NCBI RefSeq assembly: GCF_022229005.1
Contig: NZ_JAKKFD010000023.1
Location: 62,001-126,000 of the forward strand
From: Micromonospora trifolii
Lineage (GTDB): Bacteria; Actinomycetota; Actinomycetes; Mycobacteriales; Micromonosporaceae
Reading direction: 5' to 3'
DNA length: 64,000 nucleotides
Part shown: positions 54,185 through 62,042 of the stretch, piece after piece
How positions within the stretch are numbered: the first letter of the stretch is position 1
How the letters are laid out: each line of letters opens with the position of its first letter
Notes under the pieces: model-generated
Database searches by the model: none
Told to the model about the DNA's origin: nothing
The model's input: the letters and a program-made list of their open reading frames with translations, nothing else
Translations under genes and position numbers: made by a program

Positions 54185-55533
54185 GCGCGCACTGGGCACT
54201 GCCCCGGGTGGTCGTCGCCGCGCCGGCCAGCGGTCACGGCAAGACGACAGTGGCCACCGGGCTGCTCGCCGCGCTGCGCCGACGGGGCCTGACGGTCAGC
54301 CCGCACAAGGTCGGCCCCGACTACATCGACCCCGGCTACCACGCCCTCGCCGCCGGGCGACCCGGGCGCAACCTCGACCCGTTCCTGGTCGGGGCCGACC
54401 GGATCGCCGCCCTGCTGCGCCACGGCGCGTGCGTCCCGACGCCCGCCGACATCGCCGTGGTCGAGGGTGTCATGGGCCTGCACGACGGCGCTGTGGGCCG
54501 CCGCGACTACGCCTCCACAGCGCACGTCGCCCGGCTGATCGAGGCACCGGTGCTGCTGGTGTTGGACACCACAGCGCAGGGCCGGTCGGCCGCCGCGCTC
54601 ACCCTCGGCATGGCCGCGTTCGATCCGGCGGTACGGATCGGCGGGGTGATCCTCAACCGGGTCGGCTCGCCCCGACACGAGACGCTGCTGCGCGACGCCC
54701 TCGCCGAGGTGGACGTACCGGTGCTCGGGGCGGTGACCCGCGCCGCCGAGGTGGCCGCGCCGGCCCGGCACCTCGGGTTGGTGCCGGTCGCCGAGCGGGC
54801 ACCCGAATCCGTCGCTATCGTCACCGCGCTCGCCGAGCTGGTCGAGGCCACCGTGGACCTCGACGCCGTGCTCGACCTGGCCCGGAGCGCCCCACCGCTG
54901 ACCGTCCCGGCGTGGGACCCGGTCGCCGCCGTCGGCGGGCCGGCCGGCGTCGAGCGGCCACGGGTCGCCCTCGCCGGTGGTCCGGCTTTCACCTTCTCGT
55001 ACGCGGAGACCGCCGAGCTGCTCGCCGCGGCCGGCGCGGACGTCGTCACCGTCGACCCGCTACGCGACCCGGCACTGCCCACCGGCACCCGGGCGGTGGT
55101 GATCGGTGGCGGCTTCCCCGAGGCGTACGCCCAGACGTTGGCCGACAACACAGCGCTCCGCGCCGAGCTGGCCGACTTCGACGGGCCGATCGTGGCCGAG
55201 TGCGCCGGGCTGCTCTACCTCGGGCGGTCCCTGGACGGGGTGCCGATGTGCGGCCGACTGGACCTGACGGCCCGGATGACCGACCGGCTCACCCTCGGCT
55301 ACCGGGAGGCTCTGGCCGTCACCGACTCGCCGGTGGCGCGCGCCGGCGAGCCGGTACGCGGCCACGAGTTCCACCGCACCACCACCGACCCGGGCCACGG
55401 CGACGCTCCGGCGTGGCGCTGGAACGACACCGAGCACGGCTTCGTCGCCGGCCGGGTGCATGCGTCCTACCTGCACACCCACTGGGCCGGTCACCCGGAC
55501 GCGGCCCGTCGACTGGTCGAGGCGTGCCGATGA
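54181..55533 (+). CDS. cobB: Cobyrinate a,c-diamide synthase
   Basis: The 450-residue product has an N-terminal dethiobiotin synthetase-like ATPase with P-loop APASGHGKTT, the KVGPDYIDPGYH motif, and a C-terminal class I glutamine amidotransferase domain (GGGFPEAYAQ, nucleophile region VAECAGLLYLG, final HASYLHTHW). It amidates the a and c side chains using glutamine and ATP. GTG 54181 gives a GTGA overlap with cobO; GTG 54178 is equally in frame. Confidence 0.93.
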   Translation: MSAHWALPRVVVAAPASGHGKTTVATGLLAALRRRGLTVSPHKVGPDYIDPGYHALAAGRPGRNLDPFLVGADRIAALLRHGACVPTPADIAVVEGVMGLHDGAVGRRDYASTAHVARLIEAPVLLVLDTTAQGRSAAALTLGMAAFDPAVRIGGVILNRVGSPRHETLLRDALAEVDVPVLGAVTRAAEVAAPARHLGLVPVAERAPESVAIVTALAELVEATVDLDAVLDLARSAPPLTVPAWDPVAAVGGPAGVERPRVALAGGPAFTFSYAETAELLAAAGADVVTVDPLRDPALPTGTRAVVIGGGFPEAYAQTLADNTALRAELADFDGPIVAECAGLLYLGRSLDGVPMCGRLDLTARMTDRLTLGYREALAVTDSPVARAGEPVRGHEFHRTTTDPGHGDAPAWRWNDTEHGFVAGRVHASYLHTHWAGHPDAARRLVEACR

Positions 55534-56306
55534 GCGCCGACGCCACGCTCACCGGGGTGGGCGTCGGCCCGGGCGACCCGGAACTGCTCACCGTCAAGGC
55601 GGTGCGGCTGCTGCGCGAGGCCGACCTGGTCTTCGTACCCGTGATGGCGGACCGGATCGCGCCCACAGCGACCGCCGGTCCGACGCCGGCGGGCGCGGAC
55701 GGGCGGGCCGAGGCGACAGTCCGGGAGTACGTCGCGGCGGACCGGCTGCGCCGGCTGCCGTTCGCGCTGGACGACCGGGGCGGGGTCACCGCGCGCCGGG
55801 CGGCCGCCTGGGACGACGCCGCCCGCGTGGTGGTCGAGGCGATCGACGCGGGCGCGCGGTCTCTCGCGTTCGCCACCATCGGCGACCCCAACGTCTACTC
55901 CACCTTCGGTTACCTGGCCCAGAGTGTCCGTGCGCTGCGCCCGGCGGTGCGGGTGGCGACAGTGCCCGGCGTCACCGCCATGCAGGAGCTGGCGGCCCGC
56001 AGCGGCACCCCGCTCTGTGAGGGACGCGAACCGCTCACCCTGCTGCCGGCCACCGCGGGCCTGGCGCTCTTCGCCGACGCCCTCGCCGGGCCGGGCACCG
56101 TCGTGGCCTACAAGGGATGGCGGCGGCACCCGGAGTTGCTCGCCGAACTGCGCCGGCAGGGCCGCCTCGCCGACGCCGTGCTCGGGCGCAGCCTGGGGCT
56201 GCCCGGTGAACGCATCGGGCCGGTCGACGACACCGAGCACGAACTGCCGTACCTGTCGACGCTGCTGGTTCCGGCCCGCCGCGAGCACCGAGGAGGAAAG
56301 CTGTGA
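55530..56306 (+). CDS. cobI: Precorrin-2 C20-methyltransferase
   Basis: The 258-residue SAM-dependent methyltransferase has GVGVGPGDPELLTVKAVRLL at the N-terminus, FATIGDPNVYSTFGYL and VPGVTAMQELAARSGTPLCEG. These match CobI/CbiL, which methylates precorrin-2 (or its cobalt form) at C20. The ATGA overlap with cobB makes it part of the coupled operon. Confidence 0.92.
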   Translation: MSADATLTGVGVGPGDPELLTVKAVRLLREADLVFVPVMADRIAPTATAGPTPAGADGRAEATVREYVAADRLRRLPFALDDRGGVTARRAAAWDDAARVVVEAIDAGARSLAFATIGDPNVYSTFGYLAQSVRALRPAVRVATVPGVTAMQELAARSGTPLCEGREPLTLLPATAGLALFADALAGPGTVVAYKGWRRHPELLAELRRQGRLADAVLGRSLGLPGERIGPVDDTEHELPYLSTLLVPARREHRGGKL

Positions 56307-57148
56307 CCAGCGACGGCACTGTGTGGTTCGTCGGAGCCGGCCCGGGTGCGGCGGACCTGCTGACACTGCGGGCCGCCCGGGTCATCGCCGAGGCGGACAT
56401 CGTGATCTGGGCGGCCAGCCTGGTGCACGCCGACGTCCTCGACCACGCCCGCCCCGGCGCGGAGATCGTCGACTCGTCGCAACTGCCCATCGAGGGTGTG
56501 CTGCCGCTCTACCAGCGTGCCGCCGAGCAGGGGTTGACAGTGGCCCGGATCCACTCCGGAGACCCGGCGCTGTGGGGCGCGGTGCAGGAGCAACTGGACG
56601 TGTGCCGGGCACTCGACCTGGCCGTCGAGATCGTGCCCGGGGTGTCCTCGTTCACCGCCGTCGCGGCGATCGTCGGACGGGAGCTGACAGTGCCCGAGGT
56701 GGCCCAGTCGGTCATCCTCACCCGCCTCGAAGGCGGCAAGACCCCGATGCCGCCCGGCGAGCGGGTCCGCGACTTCGCCCGGCACGGCACCACGATGGCG
56801 CTGTTCCTCTCCGCCGCCCGCTCCGGGCAGGTGCAGGCCGAACTGCTGGCCGGCGGCTACCCGGAGGACACCCCGGCCGTGGTGGCGTACCAGGCGACCT
56901 GGCCCGACGAACTGGTGGTGCGCTGCACTGTCGGCACCCTGGAGGAGACTGTCAAGCAGCACAAGCTGTGGAAGCACACCCTCTTCCTGGTCGGGCCGGC
57001 CCTCGCCGCCGAGGGCACCCGCTCGCACCTCTACCACCCCGGGCACTTCCACACCTTCCGGCGGGCCGAGCCGGCCGCCCGCGCCGAGCTGCGCCGCCAG
57101 GCCAGCGCCCGCACCGGGGGGACAGCCACACCGGGGCACACACCATGA
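56303..57148 (+). CDS. cobM: Precorrin-4 C11-methyltransferase
   Basis: The 281-residue product has VWFVGAGPGAADLLTLRAARVI, SLVHADVLDHARPGAEIVDSS, RIHSGDPALWGAVQEQ and VPGVSSFTAVAAIVGRELTVPEV, all characteristic of CobM/CbiF. It methylates C11 with SAM. GTG 56303 overlaps the cobI stop by four bases. The Pro/Gly/Thr-rich C-terminus may be disordered. Confidence 0.93.
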   Translation: MTSDGTVWFVGAGPGAADLLTLRAARVIAEADIVIWAASLVHADVLDHARPGAEIVDSSQLPIEGVLPLYQRAAEQGLTVARIHSGDPALWGAVQEQLDVCRALDLAVEIVPGVSSFTAVAAIVGRELTVPEVAQSVILTRLEGGKTPMPPGERVRDFARHGTTMALFLSAARSGQVQAELLAGGYPEDTPAVVAYQATWPDELVVRCTVGTLEETVKQHKLWKHTLFLVGPALAAEGTRSHLYHPGHFHTFRRAEPAARAELRRQASARTGGTATPGHTP

Positions 57149-58296
57149 CGTACGCCGAGCCGCCGCTGCGCGAGCCGGACCTGCCGCGTACCGCGAAGGT
57201 CCGGCCCACAGCGCTGCGCACCGGCTGGACCACCGGCGCGTGCGCGACGGCGGCGGCCAAGGCCGCTGTCACCGCACTGGTCACCGGCACCACCCAGCAG
57301 GAGGTGGAGATCGGCCTGCCCGCCGGACGCCGGGTGCGCTTCCCGGTCGAGCGCTGCGAGGTGACCGGCACCCCACCGGTCCGCGCCGAAGCGGTGGTGG
57401 TCAAGGACGCCGGGGACGACCCGGATGTCACCCACGGCGCCGAGCTGACCGCCACAGTGAACTGGACCGACGCCCCCGGCCTGCGGCTGGCCGGCGGTGC
57501 CGGCGTCGGCACTGTCACCAAACCCGGCCTCGGGCTCGCGGTCGGCGGCCCGGCGATCAACGACACCCCCCGCCGGATGATCGGCGAGGCGGTGGCCGAG
57601 GTGGTCGACCTCAGCGAGGTCGGAGTCCGGGTGGTGATCAGCGTGCCGCGGGGCGAGATCATGGCCCGCAAGACCACCAACCGTCGGCTCGGCATCCTCG
57701 GCGGCATCTCGATCCTCGGCACCACCGGGATCGTCCGCCCGTTCTCCACCGCGTCGTGGCGGGCCAGCGTCGTGCAGGCCGTGCACGTGATGGCCGCCCA
57801 GGGTGAACCGACAGTGGTGCTCTGCACCGGCGGGCGTACCGAGCGGGCCGCCCGCGCGCTCCTGCCCGACCTGCCCGAGGTCTGCTTCGTCGAGGTCGGC
57901 GACTTCACCGGGGCCGCGGTGACCGCCGCCGTGGGTGACGCGATGACCGGTGTGGTCTTCGTCGGCATGGCCGGCAAGCTCGCCAAACTCGCGGCCGGAA
58001 TCCTGATGACCCACTACACCCGCTCCACTGTGGACCTCTCCCTGCTCGGCGCCGTGACCGCCGAGGCCGGCGGCGACCCGTCGCTCGTCGCCGCCGTGAC
58101 CGAGGCGAACACCGGGCGCCACGCGTACGAGCTGTGGGAGGCAGCCGGGCTGCTCGCCCCGGCCGGCGACCTGCTCTGCCAGCGGGTCCGCCAGGTGCTG
58201 CGGCGCTTCGCCGGGCCGACGGTCACAGTGGACGTGGCGATGGTCGACTTCGCCGGAGCACACGTCGTCGCCTCGTCCGGCCGGTGGCCCCGGTGA
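57145..58296 (+). CDS. cbiD: Cobalt-precorrin-5B C1-methyltransferase
   Basis: The 383-residue product has LRTGWTTGACATAAAKAAVTAL, the CbiD opening, then GVGTVTKPGLGLAVGGPAINDTPRRMI and LGILGGISILGTTGIVRPFS. CbiD methylates C1 in the oxygen-independent corrin route and acts on a cobalt-containing intermediate. The aerobic C1-methyltransferase CobF is not in the operon. ATGA overlap with cobM. Confidence 0.93.
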   Translation: MTYAEPPLREPDLPRTAKVRPTALRTGWTTGACATAAAKAAVTALVTGTTQQEVEIGLPAGRRVRFPVERCEVTGTPPVRAEAVVVKDAGDDPDVTHGAELTATVNWTDAPGLRLAGGAGVGTVTKPGLGLAVGGPAINDTPRRMIGEAVAEVVDLSEVGVRVVISVPRGEIMARKTTNRRLGILGGISILGTTGIVRPFSTASWRASVVQAVHVMAAQGEPTVVLCTGGRTERAARALLPDLPEVCFVEVGDFTGAAVTAAVGDAMTGVVFVGMAGKLAKLAAGILMTHYTRSTVDLSLLGAVTAEAGGDPSLVAAVTEANTGRHAYELWEAAGLLAPAGDLLCQRVRQVLRRFAGPTVTVDVAMVDFAGAHVVASSGRWPR

Positions 58297-59540
58297 CCGC
58301 CGTGACAGTGGTCGGCCTGGACGCGGCGGGCGCACCGCCGCACCCCGCGCTCGCACCGGTGCTGGCCACCGCCGGGCTGGTGGTCGGGGCCGCACGGCAC
58401 CTGGCCGTGGTGCCCGTACCGGCCGACGCGGACACCATCACCCTCGGGCCGCTCGCCCCCGCTCTGCGCCGCCTCGCCGAGGCCGTCGACGCCGGGGTGC
58501 CGGCCGTGGTGCTGGCCAGCGGCGACCCCGGCCTGTTCGGCATCGTCCGGCGGCTGCGCGCGGCCGGGCTGCCGCTGCGGGTGGTGCCGGCGGTGTCCAG
58601 TGTGGCCGCCGCGTTCGCCAGTGCCGGGCTGCCCTGGGACGGCGCCGCAGTGGTCACCGCGCACGGGCGCGACCCCCGAGCCGCAGTGAACGCCTGCCGG
58701 GCGCTGCCACTGGTCGCTGTGCTCACCGCGCCCGGCGCCGGCGCGGCCGAGCTGGGCGCCGGCCTGGTCGGCTGGTCCCGCCGCCTGCTGGTCGCCGAGC
58801 ACCTGGGCACCGCCGCCGAACGGATCCGCGCGGTCACCCCCGAGCAGGCCGCCGCCGAGACCTGGGCCGATCCGCACGTCCTGCTCAGCCTCGCCGACCC
58901 CGTACCCGCCGACCCCGCGCCCGCCGGCACCGTGCCCGATCAGGGCACGGCTGGGATGCGCGCCGACAACCAGCCCGCCGCCGCGCCGGCCGGCGGCTGG
59001 GCGCTGCCGGAGAACCGGTACGCCCACCGCGACTCCATGATCACGAAGTCGGAGGTGCGCGCCCTCGTCGTCGCCCGACTGCGCCCCCGACTGGGCCGGC
59101 TGATCTGGGACGTCGGGGCGGGCAGCGGCTCGGTCGGCATCGAGTGCGCGCTGCTCGGCGCGGCGGTGCTCGCCGTCGAACAGGACCCCGAGGCCGGTGC
59201 CACCATCCGGGCCAACGCCGCCGCGCACGCCGTGCACGTCCGGCTGGTTACCGGACGTGCCCCGGCAGCGCTGGCCGACCTCCCCGAGCCCGATGCGGTG
59301 TTCCTCGGCGGTGGCGGTGTCGACGTCCTCACCGCCGTGGTGGCCCGCCAACCCGAGCGGGTGGTGCTCACCCTGGCCGCACTGGACCGGGTCGCGCCGG
59401 CCGTGGGTCTGCTGCGCGCCGCCGGCTACACGGTCGAGGGCAGCCAGCTCTCCGCCGCCCGCCTCGCCGACCTGCCCGGCGGGTCGATCCGCCTCGCGGC
59501 CACCAACCCGGTGGTCGTCCTCACCGGGGAGCGCCAGTGA
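58293..59540 (+). CDS. cobL: Precorrin-6Y C5,15-methyltransferase (decarboxylating)
   Basis: The 415-residue product joins two methyltransferase domains: residues about 1-215 CbiE-like (VTVVGLDAAGAP, VLASGDPGLFGI) and 240-415 CbiT-like (LIWDVGAGSGSVGIECALLGA, VFLGGGGVDVL). It methylates C5 and C15 and removes the C12 acetate carboxyl. A Pro/Ala linker connects them. GTG 58293 overlaps cbiD by four bases. Confidence 0.92.
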   Translation: MTAVTVVGLDAAGAPPHPALAPVLATAGLVVGAARHLAVVPVPADADTITLGPLAPALRRLAEAVDAGVPAVVLASGDPGLFGIVRRLRAAGLPLRVVPAVSSVAAAFASAGLPWDGAAVVTAHGRDPRAAVNACRALPLVAVLTAPGAGAAELGAGLVGWSRRLLVAEHLGTAAERIRAVTPEQAAAETWADPHVLLSLADPVPADPAPAGTVPDQGTAGMRADNQPAAAPAGGWALPENRYAHRDSMITKSEVRALVVARLRPRLGRLIWDVGAGSGSVGIECALLGAAVLAVEQDPEAGATIRANAAAHAVHVRLVTGRAPAALADLPEPDAVFLGGGGVDVLTAVVARQPERVVLTLAALDRVAPAVGLLRAAGYTVEGSQLSAARLADLPGGSIRLAATNPVVVLTGERQ

Positions 59541-61264
59541 CCGACCAGAACCCGCCCGCCCGGATCGGCCTGGTGGCGGCCACCGCCGCCGGCCGCCGGC
59601 ACGCCGACACCCTGACCGCCGCCTGGCCGCACGCCCGGCTGGTCGAGGGGGAGACCGTCGCCCACGCGCTGCGGACCGCCTGGGCTGGCTGTGACGCGGT
59701 GATCGCGTTCCTGGCCGCCGGGGCGGTGGTGCGGATCGTCGCGCCGCTGCTCGACGACAAGCGCACCGACCCGGCGGTGGTGGTCGTCGACGAGGCGGCC
59801 CGCCACGCCGTGGCGCTGCTCGGCGGGCACGCCGGCGGGGGCAACGCCCTCGCCGAGCAGGTCGGCGCCCTGCTGGACGCCCGACCGGTGATCACCACCG
59901 CCACCGACGCTGTCGACCTGCCGGGGCTTGACACGCTCGGCTGGCCCGTTCAGGGCGCTGTCGCCGCGGTGTCCCGGGCCATCCTGGACGGTGAGCCGGT
60001 CCAGCTGATCGCCGACGCCGACTGGCCGCTGCCCGCCCTGCCCCCGAACGTGCGCGCCGCCGACGAGGACCCGACCTCCGTCGGGTACCGGTTGTTGGTC
60101 ACCGACCGGGTGGTGTCACCCGACGAGCGGACGGCAGTGCTGCGGCCGCCGTCGCTGGTCGCCGGCGTGGGCGCGAGCCGCGGCGTACCCGCCGCCGAGG
60201 TGGCGGAGCTGCTGCACCGGGTGCTGGCCGAGGCAGGCCTCGACCCGGCGAGCCTGCGCTGCCTGGCCACCGCCGACATCAAGGCCGACGAGGCGGGCAT
60301 CCGCAGCACCGCCGACGCGCTCGGCGTACCCCTGGTGACCTGGCCGGCGACGCGGCTGGCGGCGGTCGACGTGCCGCACCCCAGCGAGGTGGTCCGCGCC
60401 GCGGTCGGCACGCCGAGCGTGGCGGAGGCCGCGGCCCTGCTCGGGCCGGACGGTCGGGCCGACGACGCGGCGCTGCTGGTGGGGAAGACCGCGACGGCGA
60501 TGGCCACCGTCGCGGTGGCCCGGCACGCGCCACGCGGCCGGCTGGCCGTCGTCGGCCTCGGGCCGGGCGCCGCCGACCTGCGCACCCCCCGCGCGGTGGC
60601 CGAGCTACGTCGTGCCGCAGTGGTGGTCGGCCTCGACCAGTACCTGGAGCAGGTCCGCGACGTGCTCCGCCCCGGCACCCGGGTGCTCTCCAGCGGGCTG
60701 GGCGCGGAGGAGGCGCGGGCGCGCGCCGCCGTCGCCGAGGCCGCCGCCGGCCGGGCGGTCGCGCTGATCGGCTCCGGCGACGCCGGGGTGTACGCGATGG
60801 CCAGCCCCGCCCTGGAGTACGCCGACGAGCGCATCGACGTGGTGGGCGTGCCCGGTGTCACCGCCGCCCTCGCCGCCGGGGCGCTGCTCGGCGCGCCGCT
60901 CGGCCACGACCACGCCTACGTGAGCCTGTCCGATCTGCACACCCCGTGGGAGGTCATCGAGCGGCGGGTGACCGCCGCCGCCGAGGGTGACTTCGTGACG
61001 CTCTTCTACAACCCGCGCAGCCGGGCCCGCGACTGGCAGCTCGGCAAGGCGCTCGGCATCCTCGCCGCGCACCGGCCACCGGACACCCCGGTGGGCGTGG
61101 TCCGCAACGCCAGCCGCCCCGGCGAACAGGTGCACCTCGCAACCCTGGCCACGCTCGACCCGGCCATCGTCGACATGTACAGCGTCGTGGTCGTCGGCAG
61201 CAGCGACACGCGCCTGGTCGCCGGCCGGATGGTCACACCCCGGGGGTACCGGTGGCGTTCGTGA
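59537..61264 (+). CDS. cobJ: CbiG-CobJ fusion: cobalt-precorrin-5A hydrolase plus precorrin-3B C17-methyltransferase
   Basis: The 575-residue product is a fusion. Residues 1-330 are CbiG-like (AVIAFLAAGAVVRIVAPLLDDKRTDPAVVVVDE, LGGHAGGGNALAEQV, LVAGVGASRGVPAAEV). Residues 333-575 are CobJ/CbiH-like (LAVVGLGPGAADLRTPRAVAEL, IGSGDAGVYAMASPALEY, GHDHAYVSLSDLHTPW). The enzyme would methylate C17 with ring contraction and then open the delta-lactone. GTG 59537 overlaps cobL by four bases. Confidence 0.93.
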   Translation: MTDQNPPARIGLVAATAAGRRHADTLTAAWPHARLVEGETVAHALRTAWAGCDAVIAFLAAGAVVRIVAPLLDDKRTDPAVVVVDEAARHAVALLGGHAGGGNALAEQVGALLDARPVITTATDAVDLPGLDTLGWPVQGAVAAVSRAILDGEPVQLIADADWPLPALPPNVRAADEDPTSVGYRLLVTDRVVSPDERTAVLRPPSLVAGVGASRGVPAAEVAELLHRVLAEAGLDPASLRCLATADIKADEAGIRSTADALGVPLVTWPATRLAAVDVPHPSEVVRAAVGTPSVAEAAALLGPDGRADDAALLVGKTATAMATVAVARHAPRGRLAVVGLGPGAADLRTPRAVAELRRAAVVVGLDQYLEQVRDVLRPGTRVLSSGLGAEEARARAAVAEAAAGRAVALIGSGDAGVYAMASPALEYADERIDVVGVPGVTAALAAGALLGAPLGHDHAYVSLSDLHTPWEVIERRVTAAAEGDFVTLFYNPRSRARDWQLGKALGILAAHRPPDTPVGVVRNASRPGEQVHLATLATLDPAIVDMYSVVVVGSSDTRLVAGRMVTPRGYRWRS

Positions 61265-61449
61265 CGATCGACGCCTGCCAGGGCTGCGGCGCCTGCCTGC
61301 TCACCTGCCCCACGCACGCGATCCGACCGGTCGCCGGTGGCCTCACGGTCCGCGCCGACCGGTGCACCGGCTGCCTGGAGTGCCTGGAGATCTGCCCGGT
61401 CGACGCGATCCGCGTCGTCGAGCCCGACCCCGTTGAAGGAGCCCGATGA
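61261..61449 (+). CDS. Two-[4Fe-4S] ferredoxin in the corrin operon
   Basis: The 62-residue product has two complete CxxCxxCxxxCP motifs (CQGCGACLLTCP, CTGCLECLEICP). GTG 61261 gives the GTGA overlap used throughout this operon; GTG 61252 is a less consistent alternative. It could deliver electrons for cobalt reduction before adenosylation, or serve an iron-sulfur step such as the CbiX cluster. Its partner is not shown by the sequence. Confidence 0.9.
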   Translation: MTIDACQGCGACLLTCPTHAIRPVAGGLTVRADRCTGCLECLEICPVDAIRVVEPDPVEGAR

Positions 61450-62042
61450 GCCGGGTGGTGCACCCCATCGAGGCCGAGTCGTACCGCATTCTGCGCGAGC
61501 GCGTCGACCTGTCGCACCTGCCACCGCTGAGCCGCGCGGTGACCGAGCGGGTGGTGCACGCCAGCGCCGACCTCGCGTACGTCGATGAGCTGGTCTGCGA
61601 CGAGGCCGCCCTGGAGTCGGGGCTGGCGGCCCTGCGCGCCGGGGCGTCAGTGGTCACCGACGTGGCGATGGTCGCGGCCGGCATCACCCGGGCCGGCCTG
61701 GAACTGGTCTGCCCGGTCGCCGAGCCGGCCGCAGCAGCCCTGGGCCGCTCGGCCGGCATCACCCGCTCGGCGGCGGCCGTCCGGATCGCAGTGGAGCGGG
61801 TCGGTCCGGGCGCGGTGTGGGTGGTCGGCTGCGCGCCCACCGCGCTCGTCGAACTGCTCACAGTGGACGCCGCGCCCGCGCTCGTCGTCGGCCTGCCGGT
61901 CGGCTTCGTCGGTGCCGCCGAGTCGAAGGCGGCGCTGCGGGCCAGCGGCCTGCCCGCCGTGTCCAACGTGGGGGAGAAGGGTGGCTCGGCGGTCGCCGCC
62001 GCTGCCCTCAACGCCCTGCTCTACGTCGAGGAGAAGTCATGA
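61446..62042 (+). CDS. cobH: Precorrin-8X methylmutase
   Basis: The 198-residue product matches CobH/CbiC in length and motifs: HPIEAESYRILRERVDL, ERVVHASAD with the catalytic His38, VVTDVAMVAAGI and GLPVGFVGAAESK. It moves a methyl group from C11 to C12 to give (cobalt-)hydrogenobyrinate. ATGA overlaps tie it to the ferredoxin and the CbiX-CobA genes. Confidence 0.94.
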   Translation: MSRVVHPIEAESYRILRERVDLSHLPPLSRAVTERVVHASADLAYVDELVCDEAALESGLAALRAGASVVTDVAMVAAGITRAGLELVCPVAEPAAAALGRSAGITRSAAAVRIAVERVGPGAVWVVGCAPTALVELLTVDAAPALVVGLPVGFVGAAESKAALRASGLPAVSNVGEKGGSAVAAAALNALLYVEEKS